Below, one piece after another: positions 15,693 through 24,027 of a stretch of DNA of 64,000 nt (within the stretch, counting starts at the first letter, position 1; every line of letters starts with the position of its first letter). The notes under the pieces were generated by a model that did no database searches, was not told where the DNA came from, and was given only the letters and a program-made list of their open reading frames with translations. This DNA comes from Leptolyngbya sp. 'hensonii' (lineage in GTDB: Bacteria > Cyanobacteriota > Cyanobacteriia > GCF-001939115). The translations under genes and the position numbers were made by a program. The stretch is taken from NCBI RefSeq assembly GCF_001939115.1, contig NZ_MQTZ01000047.1, forward strand, positions 1-64,000, in the 5' to 3' direction.

Positions 15693-16703
15693 ATGGACAC
15701 TCACCTGCATACCCACAAGAAGCTTTCGGCTAGTTCGGCTCCCAGGCTGCACAATGGCTTTGAAAGTCGGCCTTTCGCAACCCAGACGAAGGCAGAAAGT
15801 GACAAGCAGCAACCGGACCTGAAAACGCAGTTGAGCAAGGCGGAACGGTTTGGTCACAACCTCAGCCGGGTGCAGGTGCATGCCACTGCCCCTGCGGCTA
15901 CAACCGTACAGACCAAGTCCCAGGTGGTGGTCCAACGGGAGGAGCAGGAGGGAGAAGAGGAAGAAGGCGCTCAAATGAAGGCTGAACGGGTACTCCATCC
16001 CCTCGTGCAACAAAAACGGGGTGACGGTGCCACGGGTAGCAACAGCCCATCGATTCAGCGCGCTGAAGAGGGAGCTGAAGAAGAAAAGGAAGAGGCTCAG
16101 ATGAAGGCTGATCCAGGGGCTAAGATTCAGCGGAAGGCCGGAAGCACTGCCTCTCTCCCCCCAGCAGTTAAGACCAAGATGGAAGGGTCCTTCGGCACCG
16201 ATTTTTCGGATGTCAGCATTCAGGAGAGTCCCCAAGCCAAGGCGATCGGAGCCCTAGCATTTACCCAGGGCAACCAGATCCACTTTGCCCCGGGGCAGTA
16301 TAACCCCCATAGCCAATCGGGGCAGGCCCTGCTGGGCCATGAGTTGACCCATGTGGTGCAGCAACGGGCTGGACGGGTTCCCGTGCCGACCCAAAGCAAA
16401 GGAGCCCCAATCAACGCTGACCCAGCCCTGGAGCGGGAAGCGGATGATATGGGAGCAAGGGCCGCTCGGGGAGAACAGGCCATGGTTCCCGGCTCTCCCT
16501 TCATGGCCAGAGGGATGACGCAGCGAAAGCCGACTGAGCCGATTCAGAATAGTACCCAACCGGTGCAGTTCTTCCTGCCGATGTTATTGCCCATGCTGAT
16601 GCCGATGATTCAACCGATGCTGCAGCCGATCCTGCAACAGGTGATCGGTGGGGTCTTTGGCGGCGGCGGTGCTGGCGGTGCTGGCGGCGGTGCTCCGAGG
16701 TAG
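15693..16703 (+). CDS. eCIS-core (DUF4157) protein with leader box and Met/Pro-rich C-terminus
   Basis: The 336-residue protein carries the leader box AERFGHNLSRVQVHATAPAA at 50-69. Acidic, Gln/Glu-rich spacers follow, with the repeat AQMKA twice. The DUF4157 domain spans about 162-256: MEGSFGTDFSDVSIQESPQA, IHFAPGQYNPHSQSGQALLG, then the HELTH zinc motif at 216-220 and LEREADDMG at 247-255 with the likely third ligand. DUF4157 is a metallopeptidase-like domain seen in proteins linked to extracellular CIS; whether it cuts anything is unknown. The C-terminus is a Met/Pro-rich hydrophobic run, FFLPMLLPMLMPMIQPMLQP at 293-312, and a GGGGAGGAGGG tail. It follows the preceding gene by 80 bases. 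Confidence 0.85.
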   Translation: MDTHLHTHKKLSASSAPRLHNGFESRPFATQTKAESDKQQPDLKTQLSKAERFGHNLSRVQVHATAPAATTVQTKSQVVVQREEQEGEEEEGAQMKAERVLHPLVQQKRGDGATGSNSPSIQRAEEGAEEEKEEAQMKADPGAKIQRKAGSTASLPPAVKTKMEGSFGTDFSDVSIQESPQAKAIGALAFTQGNQIHFAPGQYNPHSQSGQALLGHELTHVVQQRAGRVPVPTQSKGAPINADPALEREADDMGARAARGEQAMVPGSPFMARGMTQRKPTEPIQNSTQPVQFFLPMLLPMLMPMIQPMLQPILQQVIGGVFGGGGAGGAGGGAPR

Positions 16704-16776
16704 TACACCCTAGATCGAGTATCAAGGTCCGTGCGATCGAGCGTTGTCCCTGTCCCAGATCGGCCCCAGCAATTGT

Positions 16777-16820
16777 TCCTCTCTGGGGAAGGGTGGCCCG
16801 CAGGACCGGGGAAGGAGAGT
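16777..16820. repeat. Dispersed G/C-rich repeat, copy B (inverted)
   Basis: This is the inverted partner of the repeat at 12302-12348: CTCTGGGGAAGGGTGGCCCG followed by CAGGACCGGGGAAGG. It lies between the eCIS-core gene and the convergent CHAT gene, where it may also act as a bidirectional terminator hairpin. Confidence 0.5.
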
Positions 16821-16851
16821 TATACTGGGTTTCGAGTTATGGGCCATCTTA

Positions 16852-19569
16852 TTAATTGGCTGGTCCAATGAGTGTAAAAGCGGCCCAAGCTTTGGGGTCG
16901 GGATAACTTTTCATGGTTGTTAACATTGCCTGCCGCAGAGCCTGAGCTTTACTGGGGTGGCGCTGCCAGCTCTGATAAAACTCCGTCATGAGTTCAAAAG
17001 TCGGACCATCTGGGACTTTCCAAAGGGAAACAATTAAATGGGTCGCACCAGCTGCCAGAAACGATCGAGATAAGCCAAAGACACCATCACTGGTCAGGTT
17101 CCCTCGCCCAGTATCGCAAGCACTTAAAACAACTAGCTCTGCTTTTAATTGCAGAGTCTGGAGTTCTGACATCCGCAGTAATCCATCCTCCTGACCCGTA
17201 GGAGCCAGAGCCAAGGCCCCTTGATAAAAATTACTTAAATAGTCCGTTGCCCCTCGAAACTCGGTAAAGCTATCCAGGAGGCCGTGGGTTGCCAGGTGAA
17301 TAATACGAGCTGTAGGCATCCGGCGCTTCACTTCAGCTTCTGTGGCTTGTGGACCAATCAGAGCCTGAGTCTTCAATAGCTTAGCGATCGTCTGGGCTTC
17401 CTGTTCTGACCCAGGTAACGCCGCCAATTGTTGAGCAGGTTTGCCTAATTCCAATTGCAAACGGGGCATCGTGGGATTGCCAACTACCAATACATCTGTT
17501 GCTTCGCTACCTGATCGCTTAGGCTGTTGTAGAAGGTCCAGAACCTGGATTGAGGGAGCCATAAGGATCGTATGCTGTTCGATCAAATATTTGTTGCGGG
17601 TATCCTGCAATGCCGCAAAGGGGACGAGAAACAGTTCATCCTGTGGAATAAAGATGACTGGTGCTTCGGGATTATCAGGTAATAGTTCTGCAATGGGTTG
17701 AATTAATACTTGATGCAATTGACGCAACTGTTGGTTGGTTGCTGCCTGAGTTCCGATCGAACTGGCCAGTGCAACATCCTCTTGATAGGTGAACCCCCGA
17801 CCTCTGACCCCGATCGAGTCTCGAGTCACCTGAACTAGCTGGCTGAGTGGAGTCTTGAGGGTACTAAGATTGACCCGTCGGAAGGCGATTTGACCCGTCG
17901 GTTGGATGACCCAAATCAACAAATCTGTGGCCTGGGGAGTTGTTGTGCCTAGATGCATGGAGGCCAAGGAGTTAAGCCCAGCACTTCTACCCTCGCGGTA
18001 GAACACAGAGTATTGGACTAGCGTAGCTTTTTGAGTACGAGCTACTTGCTGAATTTGGGCCAGGTTAAGCGCCTGCACGGGAAGGACTTGAGAAGTCCCC
18101 TGCAACTTTTGATTTAACAACTCGACAATCGCGACAGCTCTACTGGTCTCAGCAACTTCTAGAGCCTGCTCGGGTTGATTTAACTCGACTAAAACCAGTT
18201 GCAGATTCCGATAGAGGTCATCCAGTTGTTGAGCTTGGCTTAGCTTACAGGTATCCTGATTAAATCCCCCAAAGAGACAAGCAGTCTGACCAGGAGCAAC
18301 TCTTTCAGCAGAATATTGTTTAAATGTTTCTATAGCCTCAGTGAATGTTGTTTTTGCTGCTGAAAATTGCTGCGTCCGAAGCAGGAGTATGCCCAAGTTC
18401 GCTAGACCTGCAAATCTGTTGCCCAACCAGAGTGATTGATTAGGAGGATAGCTTTGCAAAACTTGGCGTTGAACTTCGATCGCTCTGGTATAGTCACCCT
18501 TTAAGGCATAGGCTCGGCTTAATTCCTGTAGGACTAGATTGGCGACGCCATAGGACTTGACCAGATTGCTGAGGTATTCATCCTGGGTTGATTGCAGCAC
18601 CTTTAGAGCCTGTTCTAGTAGCTGGGCTGGCTTCTGAGCATCGCCCGCCGCAGCATAGAGGTAAGCTAAGTCGTTCAGGGTGTAAGCTCGGGCTGCATCA
18701 TTATCCAGCATTGTGTATTGTTGTTCATACAACGTGATCGCAGGTTGAGGCGTCCCTTGCTGAAGATAGGTAGCCTCAGCAATACCTGAGAGGATCTGAC
18801 GCAAGTAGCGATGACGAGCAGCCTGATCAGCAAATTTTGCAGCGCGATCAAAGCCTGGAATACTTGATGGAACTGGTGCTGGCAGGCCAGGCACTATTCC
18901 GGTCTTTTTAAAAAGGGCGAGCTGTTGCTTGAGCGTTTGAATCGCTTGTGGATAATTACCCATCCGACTATAAGCCCAAGCTTCAATTTCTAATGCTTTC
19001 ATCTCCAAAGCCGGATTATTCAGGTCTTGTGCCAGACTGGTGAGCGTTGTAGCCGTTTCGATCGCTTTTAACACATCATAGGTGTTGCGATACTGATCCA
19101 TCAGTTGCAGCAGCACAGGAACCTGACTCAGACGATCGCTCTGAGACTGCACTTGTTGGAGTTGCTGTCGAGCAAACCCCGTTCCAGTCCCATCGTCCAA
19201 CCCCAAAGCTGTCGCGGAAATAGACATAACGGCAAGAATGCCAGCCTCTGCTTGCTGATTTTTCTGGGCTCGTGCAATGTCCAATGCCTGTTGAGCCAAC
19301 TCTAAAGCCCGTCGATGATTGCCCAATGTTTGAAAGGATAGAGCAGCCTGGGTTAGAATTCCCATCACCTCTGCCTGACTTCCCCTCTGACGGGCCGATT
19401 CTAGCATCTGTTCATAGATCGCAAGATATCTTTGTGCTCCATCCTTCTGGAACTGCTCAACCTGTTGGGCAGAGGGCATGGTAACTTGTGCTTGACCTGG
19501 AATGCTAGCGATCACCTGCCCTAGTAAAACGGAGAGGAGCAGAACAGAACGTCCTATATTTAGTTTCAT
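16852..19569 (-). CDS. Exported TPR-CHAT protease
   Basis: The ATG at 19567-19569 gives 905 residues starting MKLNIGRSVLLLSVLL with a signal peptide ending near AQA; a longer frame upstream starts with TTG and is disfavoured. Residues about 40-500 hold TPR-type helical repeats (for example GNHRRALELAQQALDIAR and GDYTRAIEVQRQVLQSY). The CHAT domain occupies roughly the last 350 residues, with the catalytic His in RIIHLATHGLLDS and Cys in ELVVLSACDTGRG. CHAT domains are caspase-like cysteine proteases; TPR repeats bind partners or autoinhibit. Many cyanobacterial CHAT genes are unlinked to CIS, so the link here is by position only. Confidence 0.88.
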   Translation of the reverse strand: MKLNIGRSVLLLSVLLGQVIASIPGQAQVTMPSAQQVEQFQKDGAQRYLAIYEQMLESARQRGSQAEVMGILTQAALSFQTLGNHRRALELAQQALDIARAQKNQQAEAGILAVMSISATALGLDDGTGTGFARQQLQQVQSQSDRLSQVPVLLQLMDQYRNTYDVLKAIETATTLTSLAQDLNNPALEMKALEIEAWAYSRMGNYPQAIQTLKQQLALFKKTGIVPGLPAPVPSSIPGFDRAAKFADQAARHRYLRQILSGIAEATYLQQGTPQPAITLYEQQYTMLDNDAARAYTLNDLAYLYAAAGDAQKPAQLLEQALKVLQSTQDEYLSNLVKSYGVANLVLQELSRAYALKGDYTRAIEVQRQVLQSYPPNQSLWLGNRFAGLANLGILLLRTQQFSAAKTTFTEAIETFKQYSAERVAPGQTACLFGGFNQDTCKLSQAQQLDDLYRNLQLVLVELNQPEQALEVAETSRAVAIVELLNQKLQGTSQVLPVQALNLAQIQQVARTQKATLVQYSVFYREGRSAGLNSLASMHLGTTTPQATDLLIWVIQPTGQIAFRRVNLSTLKTPLSQLVQVTRDSIGVRGRGFTYQEDVALASSIGTQAATNQQLRQLHQVLIQPIAELLPDNPEAPVIFIPQDELFLVPFAALQDTRNKYLIEQHTILMAPSIQVLDLLQQPKRSGSEATDVLVVGNPTMPRLQLELGKPAQQLAALPGSEQEAQTIAKLLKTQALIGPQATEAEVKRRMPTARIIHLATHGLLDSFTEFRGATDYLSNFYQGALALAPTGQEDGLLRMSELQTLQLKAELVVLSACDTGRGNLTSDGVFGLSRSFLAAGATHLIVSLWKVPDGPTFELMTEFYQSWQRHPSKAQALRQAMLTTMKSYPDPKAWAAFTLIGPAN

Positions 19570-19680
19570 TGGATATTGATTGGGGAAATAATTGATACTG
19601 AATGCCAGATTGCACGGACTTGAACGCATGTCCAACGTCAAATCATCTTATCCAAGATTCCGCAGGATAACAAAGGATGA

Positions 19681-19923
19681 TTGGGGAACGGTCACTTTGA
19701 CCATGCTTGCGCTACTGCTGATAGACGACAGAACCTCTACACCAAGTGTGTAAAGGGATTACAACGAGTTTTGGAGGTGCAACGACTGATCCATAATTGG
19801 GTGCGTCCCCACTGGGGGCTAGTCAAAAGCACCACTCCAGCAATGGCAACGGGGTTTTGCGATCGTTCGTTATCGATGCATGAACTCCTGACTCAAAGAG
19901 GGTTTACTGCTATCCTCCCTTAA
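19681..19923 (+). pseudogene. IS1-type transposase, degraded C-terminal remnant
   Basis: The readable frame contains YTKCVKGLQRVLEVQRLIHN, WVRPHWGLVKSTTPAMATGF and DRSLSMHELLTQRGF. This is the usual end of cyanobacterial IS1-family DDE transposases (LIHNWVRPH...TTPAMAMGF). No intact N-terminal or catalytic part lies upstream, so the element is decayed. It sits between the CHAT gene and the third cargo-like gene, which fits insertion and rearrangement in this accessory region. No terminal repeats were recognised. Confidence 0.65.
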
Positions 19924-20117
19924 AAGACCAGTCCTGACTTTGAAAACTGACAGATAGGTGTCGGCTGCGCCCCCACAAAAAATAAAGCGGCATAGCAACC
20001 CAAATACAGCAGACAGACCGCAATGCTTTCTGCTTCGTTTATCTAGATCCTTGTTGTTGATCCAAGGATTGACAGTGGGCTTCCAATTCCAAGTTAGTTG
20101 GAGCGCAGTTTGTTAGT

Positions 20118-22469
20118 ATGTCCAACCGGAAGCGCCGTAGAACGACCCTCCAGGCCGATCAGAAATCTGACCTTTGGAGCCTCCAGACGCCACCCGCAAC
20201 TTCCCAGTTTGCCCCCCGTCCCTTTGTGGTTCAGGCTCCAGCGGCACAGGGCACATCTTCGCTGCAAAGGCGTATTTCTGGGGCCTCCCAGTTTGGCCAC
20301 AGTCTGGCCAGAATTTCAGTGGATCGTCCTGATGGCTCCCAAGCAGCAGGGGTGCAGGCCAAGCTGACGATCGGGCCATCGGACCATGCTTCTGAACGGG
20401 AGGCCGATCGGGTGGCCCAGCAAGTGGTCCAACAGATCCAGACCCCCCAGGTGCAGCAAAATCAGCAAGGGGCTTCTCTGCAACGCAAACCGGCAACTTC
20501 CATCCCAGCACTGCAAGGTACAGGTGTGGCGCAGGAATTGCCCACAGCCCCCTCCTCCCGTCTGGAATCTTCTCTACAGCAGGCTCGCCAGGGAGGAGAA
20601 CCGATCGCACGTCCAGTCCGCCGATCGATGGAAAGGGCATTTGGAAGCGATTTTCAGGGTGTGAGAGTCCACCAGGATGCCAGGGCTGATCAGGTGAATC
20701 GATCGGTACAAGCCCAAGCCCTGACCACAGGACAGGATATTTTCTTTCGCCAGGGCGCTTATCAGCCCCATAGCCGCAGTGGCCAGGAACTGCTGGCCCA
20801 TGAGCTAACCCATGTGGTGCAGCAAAATCAGTCGCCGCCCACAGGTGGGGGGATGGTACAGCGGAAGCTCATCACCCTCGCCAATGGCACCCAGGTCGAT
20901 ACCAAGAATCTGACGGCCCGCCAGATGGAAACCCACCTGGCCGATCCGAACCTGCCCCAGGCTGCCCGTGAGGCCCTGGAAAAGCGGCTGGTCCAAAAAC
21001 CAAGGTTCTCAATTCGGAAGGTGAGAAATGAGTTTTTGGCCAGTTATGACGCTTTCATGCAGACGTATCCGCATGTGGCTCTGACCAGGCAGGCAGTCAA
21101 AGCCCGAATTGGTCAATTAACAGGAGCCCTGGCAGCAGAGGGGGTAACCAACTATCGCCTGGAAAATTATTCCAGCACCCTGTTTGGGTTCCCAGATTTA
21201 CGGGGCCAACTGCAATCGATCAATCTGAAACTTGCTCCTGTCGGAAATGTGAATCAACAAGATGCAGATAGAGCCAGAGAAATGATTACGGATGTGCTGG
21301 TTTTCAGTGGTTTAATTCCCTCCAAAGAGAAGCAGCGCAAATTATTGGGTAATTTTTCCGGCTATTCCCGCTATGCCATTGAAATCTTGAATCCCACAAA
21401 AACTATTGATGTTCTGCGGAGTATTAACCAGCAACTATTAGATCCACACAACAAAGACATTCATCAGTCAGATGAACTTCAGAATCTAGATCTGGATCAA
21501 CACGATACGATTACGGAACGAATGCTGAAGCTCTCCCTGGTGAATGCCAGGGCGCAGGTGCAGCGAGACATGCAGAATGACCAACTGTTCCAGGATATTC
21601 TGGCCAGTCCCCATATTGCCGAAGTCATGTTTGCCTCGAATGGAGCAGATGAGCAATATTTCCTGAATACCTGCCCGATCAGTGCTAAGAACACGGATAT
21701 GGCCTCCCGAGCTTCCTCCATCGCCGTCTTGCTCAAAATTGGGCGCAATCTGGTCCAACATTTGAATGGACAGATTGGCAATGCGACACCGGCCCAGCAG
21801 AACAAGCATCTCACCTACCGGCAAACAGTGCAGCAACTGGTGCTGAAGCGCACCGCAGAAGCCGCTCAAGTCTTCAATAATATTGAGGCCCAGGCTCAGG
21901 CGATGCTGCAGGGCAATAATTTTGATTATGCCAAGTTAAAAGAACTGAAACAGGATTGGAGTCGGGTGATGCAAAAACTGGGGGGCGTGGTGAACTGGGA
22001 TAGCCCTTCAGAGATCCCCCAGCTCTCCAAGAAATATGCGAAAGATCATTACTACGGTAGTGTGCCGATCGCGATCCTTGCAGGTCTGACGGTAAACCCC
22101 TTCCTCCCTAACACCCGCACAACCAAGCGGCTAGAGGGACCGGATGCTGGTGCCTATGCTAACATGACCGATCAGAGCATTGACGCATCTCCGGGTGGAG
22201 CAGATACCTCCCTGAATCCCCTGGGGCCGAATCATGTCAGGTTGAACCAATTCTGGACGAATCTCTATAAAGCCGGTGGCACCCCCTTCAGTTGTAACAG
22301 TCTGGTCGGGGGCCATAGCTTATATATGAAGGCAATTCTGCGGAATGGGGTCAAGGTATTTGCGATTAATGATCCGATGAGCAGAATCTTTGACTATAAG
22401 ACCTTTGCCCAAATGACCGACTATGTTGTTGCCCATGATCCCCAGTTGCCAGGGAGCCTGGTTCCATAG
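20118..22469 (+). CDS. Candidate CIS effector: leader box, eCIS-core domain and cysteine-peptidase-like C-terminus
   Basis: The 783-residue product has the leader box ASQFGHSLARISVD at 56-69, an EREADRVAQQV motif at 93-103, and a DUF4157 domain at about 167-236 with HELTH at 228-232. From residue 295 to the end is an alpha-helical region with no recognised family. Near its end three residues have the order and spacing of a papain/C39-like active site: Cys519 in FLNTCPISAK, His733 in GGHSLYMKAI and Asp752 in AINDPMSR. The GGH...NDP arrangement is typical of C39-like enzymes, but no fold was computed. The gene is isolated after an IS remnant. An effector delivered by the CIS is the leading idea. 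Confidence 0.75.
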   Translation: MSNRKRRRTTLQADQKSDLWSLQTPPATSQFAPRPFVVQAPAAQGTSSLQRRISGASQFGHSLARISVDRPDGSQAAGVQAKLTIGPSDHASEREADRVAQQVVQQIQTPQVQQNQQGASLQRKPATSIPALQGTGVAQELPTAPSSRLESSLQQARQGGEPIARPVRRSMERAFGSDFQGVRVHQDARADQVNRSVQAQALTTGQDIFFRQGAYQPHSRSGQELLAHELTHVVQQNQSPPTGGGMVQRKLITLANGTQVDTKNLTARQMETHLADPNLPQAAREALEKRLVQKPRFSIRKVRNEFLASYDAFMQTYPHVALTRQAVKARIGQLTGALAAEGVTNYRLENYSSTLFGFPDLRGQLQSINLKLAPVGNVNQQDADRAREMITDVLVFSGLIPSKEKQRKLLGNFSGYSRYAIEILNPTKTIDVLRSINQQLLDPHNKDIHQSDELQNLDLDQHDTITERMLKLSLVNARAQVQRDMQNDQLFQDILASPHIAEVMFASNGADEQYFLNTCPISAKNTDMASRASSIAVLLKIGRNLVQHLNGQIGNATPAQQNKHLTYRQTVQQLVLKRTAEAAQVFNNIEAQAQAMLQGNNFDYAKLKELKQDWSRVMQKLGGVVNWDSPSEIPQLSKKYAKDHYYGSVPIAILAGLTVNPFLPNTRTTKRLEGPDAGAYANMTDQSIDASPGGADTSLNPLGPNHVRLNQFWTNLYKAGGTPFSCNSLVGGHSLYMKAILRNGVKVFAINDPMSRIFDYKTFAQMTDYVVAHDPQLPGSLVP

Positions 22470-22479
22470 GATAGGTCAG

Positions 22480-23991
22480 CTAACCCAGAAATAGTTTGTA
22501 AGCCGGGTTCTGGCTCTCATCCCAGTAATGGTAGCCCAGGCTATCCAGAAACGTCTGCCACTCGGCCATCTCATGGGGAGGCACCTGCATTCCCACCACA
22601 ATCCGGCCATAGTCAGAGCCATTATTGCGGTAGTGGAACAGGCTGATATTCCAGTCGGGACTCATGGAGCCGACGAATTTCATCAGTGCCCCCGGTCGTT
22701 CTGGAAACTCAAACCGATAGAGCAACTCATTCTGGGCCAGGGGCGATCGGCCACCGACCATGTGCCGCAGGTGCAACTTAGCCAGCTCATCATCGGTCAA
22801 ATCCAGGGTTTTGAAGCCACAGGTTTCAAAACTTTCAGCCATCCTGGCCCCATCAGCCCGATTTTCGATCTGGACCCCGACAAAAATGTGCGCCTCCCGA
22901 TCGTCCGCAATTCGATAGTTAAATTCCGTCAGGTTACGGCGGCCCATGCATTCACAGAAGCGCCGCAGACTGCCCCGCTCCTCTGGAATCGTGACCGCAA
23001 AGATGGCTTCTCGCCGTTCCCCCAGTTCGGCCCGCTCGGCCACAAAGCGGAGCCGATCGAAGTTCATGTTGGCCCCACAGGCCACAGCAATCAAGGTCTT
23101 GCCCTGGATTTGCTCCCGCTCCACATAGGCTTTGGCAGCGGCGATCGCCAAGGCTCCGGCAGGTTCCAGGATCGATCGGGTGTCTTCAAACACGTCCTTG
23201 ATCGCAGCACAGGTGGCATCCGTATCCACCAGCATCACCTCATCCACATATTCCTGACAGAGCCGGAAGGTTTCTTCCCCCACCTGCCGCACCGCCACCC
23301 CATCGGCGAAGAGTCCCACCTGGGAGAGGCGCACTCGTTCGCCTGCTTTGAGGGATTGGGCCATGGCGTCGGCATCCACAGGCTCCACGCCAATGATCTT
23401 GATTTCGGGCCGCAACCGCTTGATGTAGGCCGCAATTCCAGAGATCAACCCCCCACCCCCGATCGCCACAAAAATGGCATGGATGGGCTGCTGATACTGC
23501 CGCAGAATCTCCATGCCGATCGTGCCCTGGCCAGCAATCACATAGGGGTCATCAAAAGGATGGATAAAAGTCATCCCTTTCTCAGCTTCCAATTGACGGG
23601 CATAGGCATAGGCATCGTCGTAGGTGTCGCCGTGGAGAATGACCTCTCCTCCCCTGGCCTTGACCGCATCTACCTTCACCTGGGGCGTGGTCACAGGCAT
23701 AACGATGATGGCCTGGGTACCCAACCGTCGAGCCCCCAGCGCTACGCCCTGGGCATGGTTACCCGCCGAGGCAGCGATCACCCCCTGGTGCAACAGGTCC
23801 AGGGACAGGTGAGCCATTTTGTTGTAGGCTCCTCGCAGCTTGAATGAAAAGACGGATTGGAGATCTTCCCGCTTCAGGAGCAGCCGGTTATTCAGCCGGG
23901 CGGACAGGTTGGGAGCCACTTCCAGGGGGGTTTCCTGGGCCACATCGTAGACGCGGGCCGTCAGGATCAGTTGCAGATAGTCGCAGAGCAT
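22480..23991 (-). CDS. ilvA: Threonine ammonia-lyase, biosynthetic
   Basis: This 503-residue PLP enzyme deaminates threonine to 2-oxobutanoate, the first step of isoleucine synthesis. The PLP Lys is in SFKLRGAYNKM (residue 51), the phosphate-binding loop in AIGGGGLISGIAAY. Two C-terminal ACT-like regulatory domains (from about 325) contain RREAIFAVTIPEERGSLRRF and YRFEFPERPGALMKFVGSMS, which bind isoleucine/valine in the family. Length and domains match the biosynthetic, allosteric form. The stop lies only 10 bases from the end of the convergent effector-like gene. The start is ATG 23989-23991. Confidence 0.95.
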   Translation of the reverse strand: MLCDYLQLILTARVYDVAQETPLEVAPNLSARLNNRLLLKREDLQSVFSFKLRGAYNKMAHLSLDLLHQGVIAASAGNHAQGVALGARRLGTQAIIVMPVTTPQVKVDAVKARGGEVILHGDTYDDAYAYARQLEAEKGMTFIHPFDDPYVIAGQGTIGMEILRQYQQPIHAIFVAIGGGGLISGIAAYIKRLRPEIKIIGVEPVDADAMAQSLKAGERVRLSQVGLFADGVAVRQVGEETFRLCQEYVDEVMLVDTDATCAAIKDVFEDTRSILEPAGALAIAAAKAYVEREQIQGKTLIAVACGANMNFDRLRFVAERAELGERREAIFAVTIPEERGSLRRFCECMGRRNLTEFNYRIADDREAHIFVGVQIENRADGARMAESFETCGFKTLDLTDDELAKLHLRHMVGGRSPLAQNELLYRFEFPERPGALMKFVGSMSPDWNISLFHYRNNGSDYGRIVVGMQVPPHEMAEWQTFLDSLGYHYWDESQNPAYKLFLG

Positions 23992-24027
23992 GGATGTTGG
24001 GGGGAGGAATGCGGGTAAAAGATAATT

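Noticed and set aside
15372-16235. A 287-codon minus-strand frame with poly-proline
   Set aside because: It is the reverse of the Gly-repeat coding region of the leader-box genes; the poly-Pro comes from reading GGC/GGT repeats backward.
22528-23847. A 439-codon open frame opposite threonine ammonia-lyase
   Set aside because: It is the antisense shadow of a highly conserved PLP enzyme; the sequence is Arg/His/Gly-rich without any known motif.
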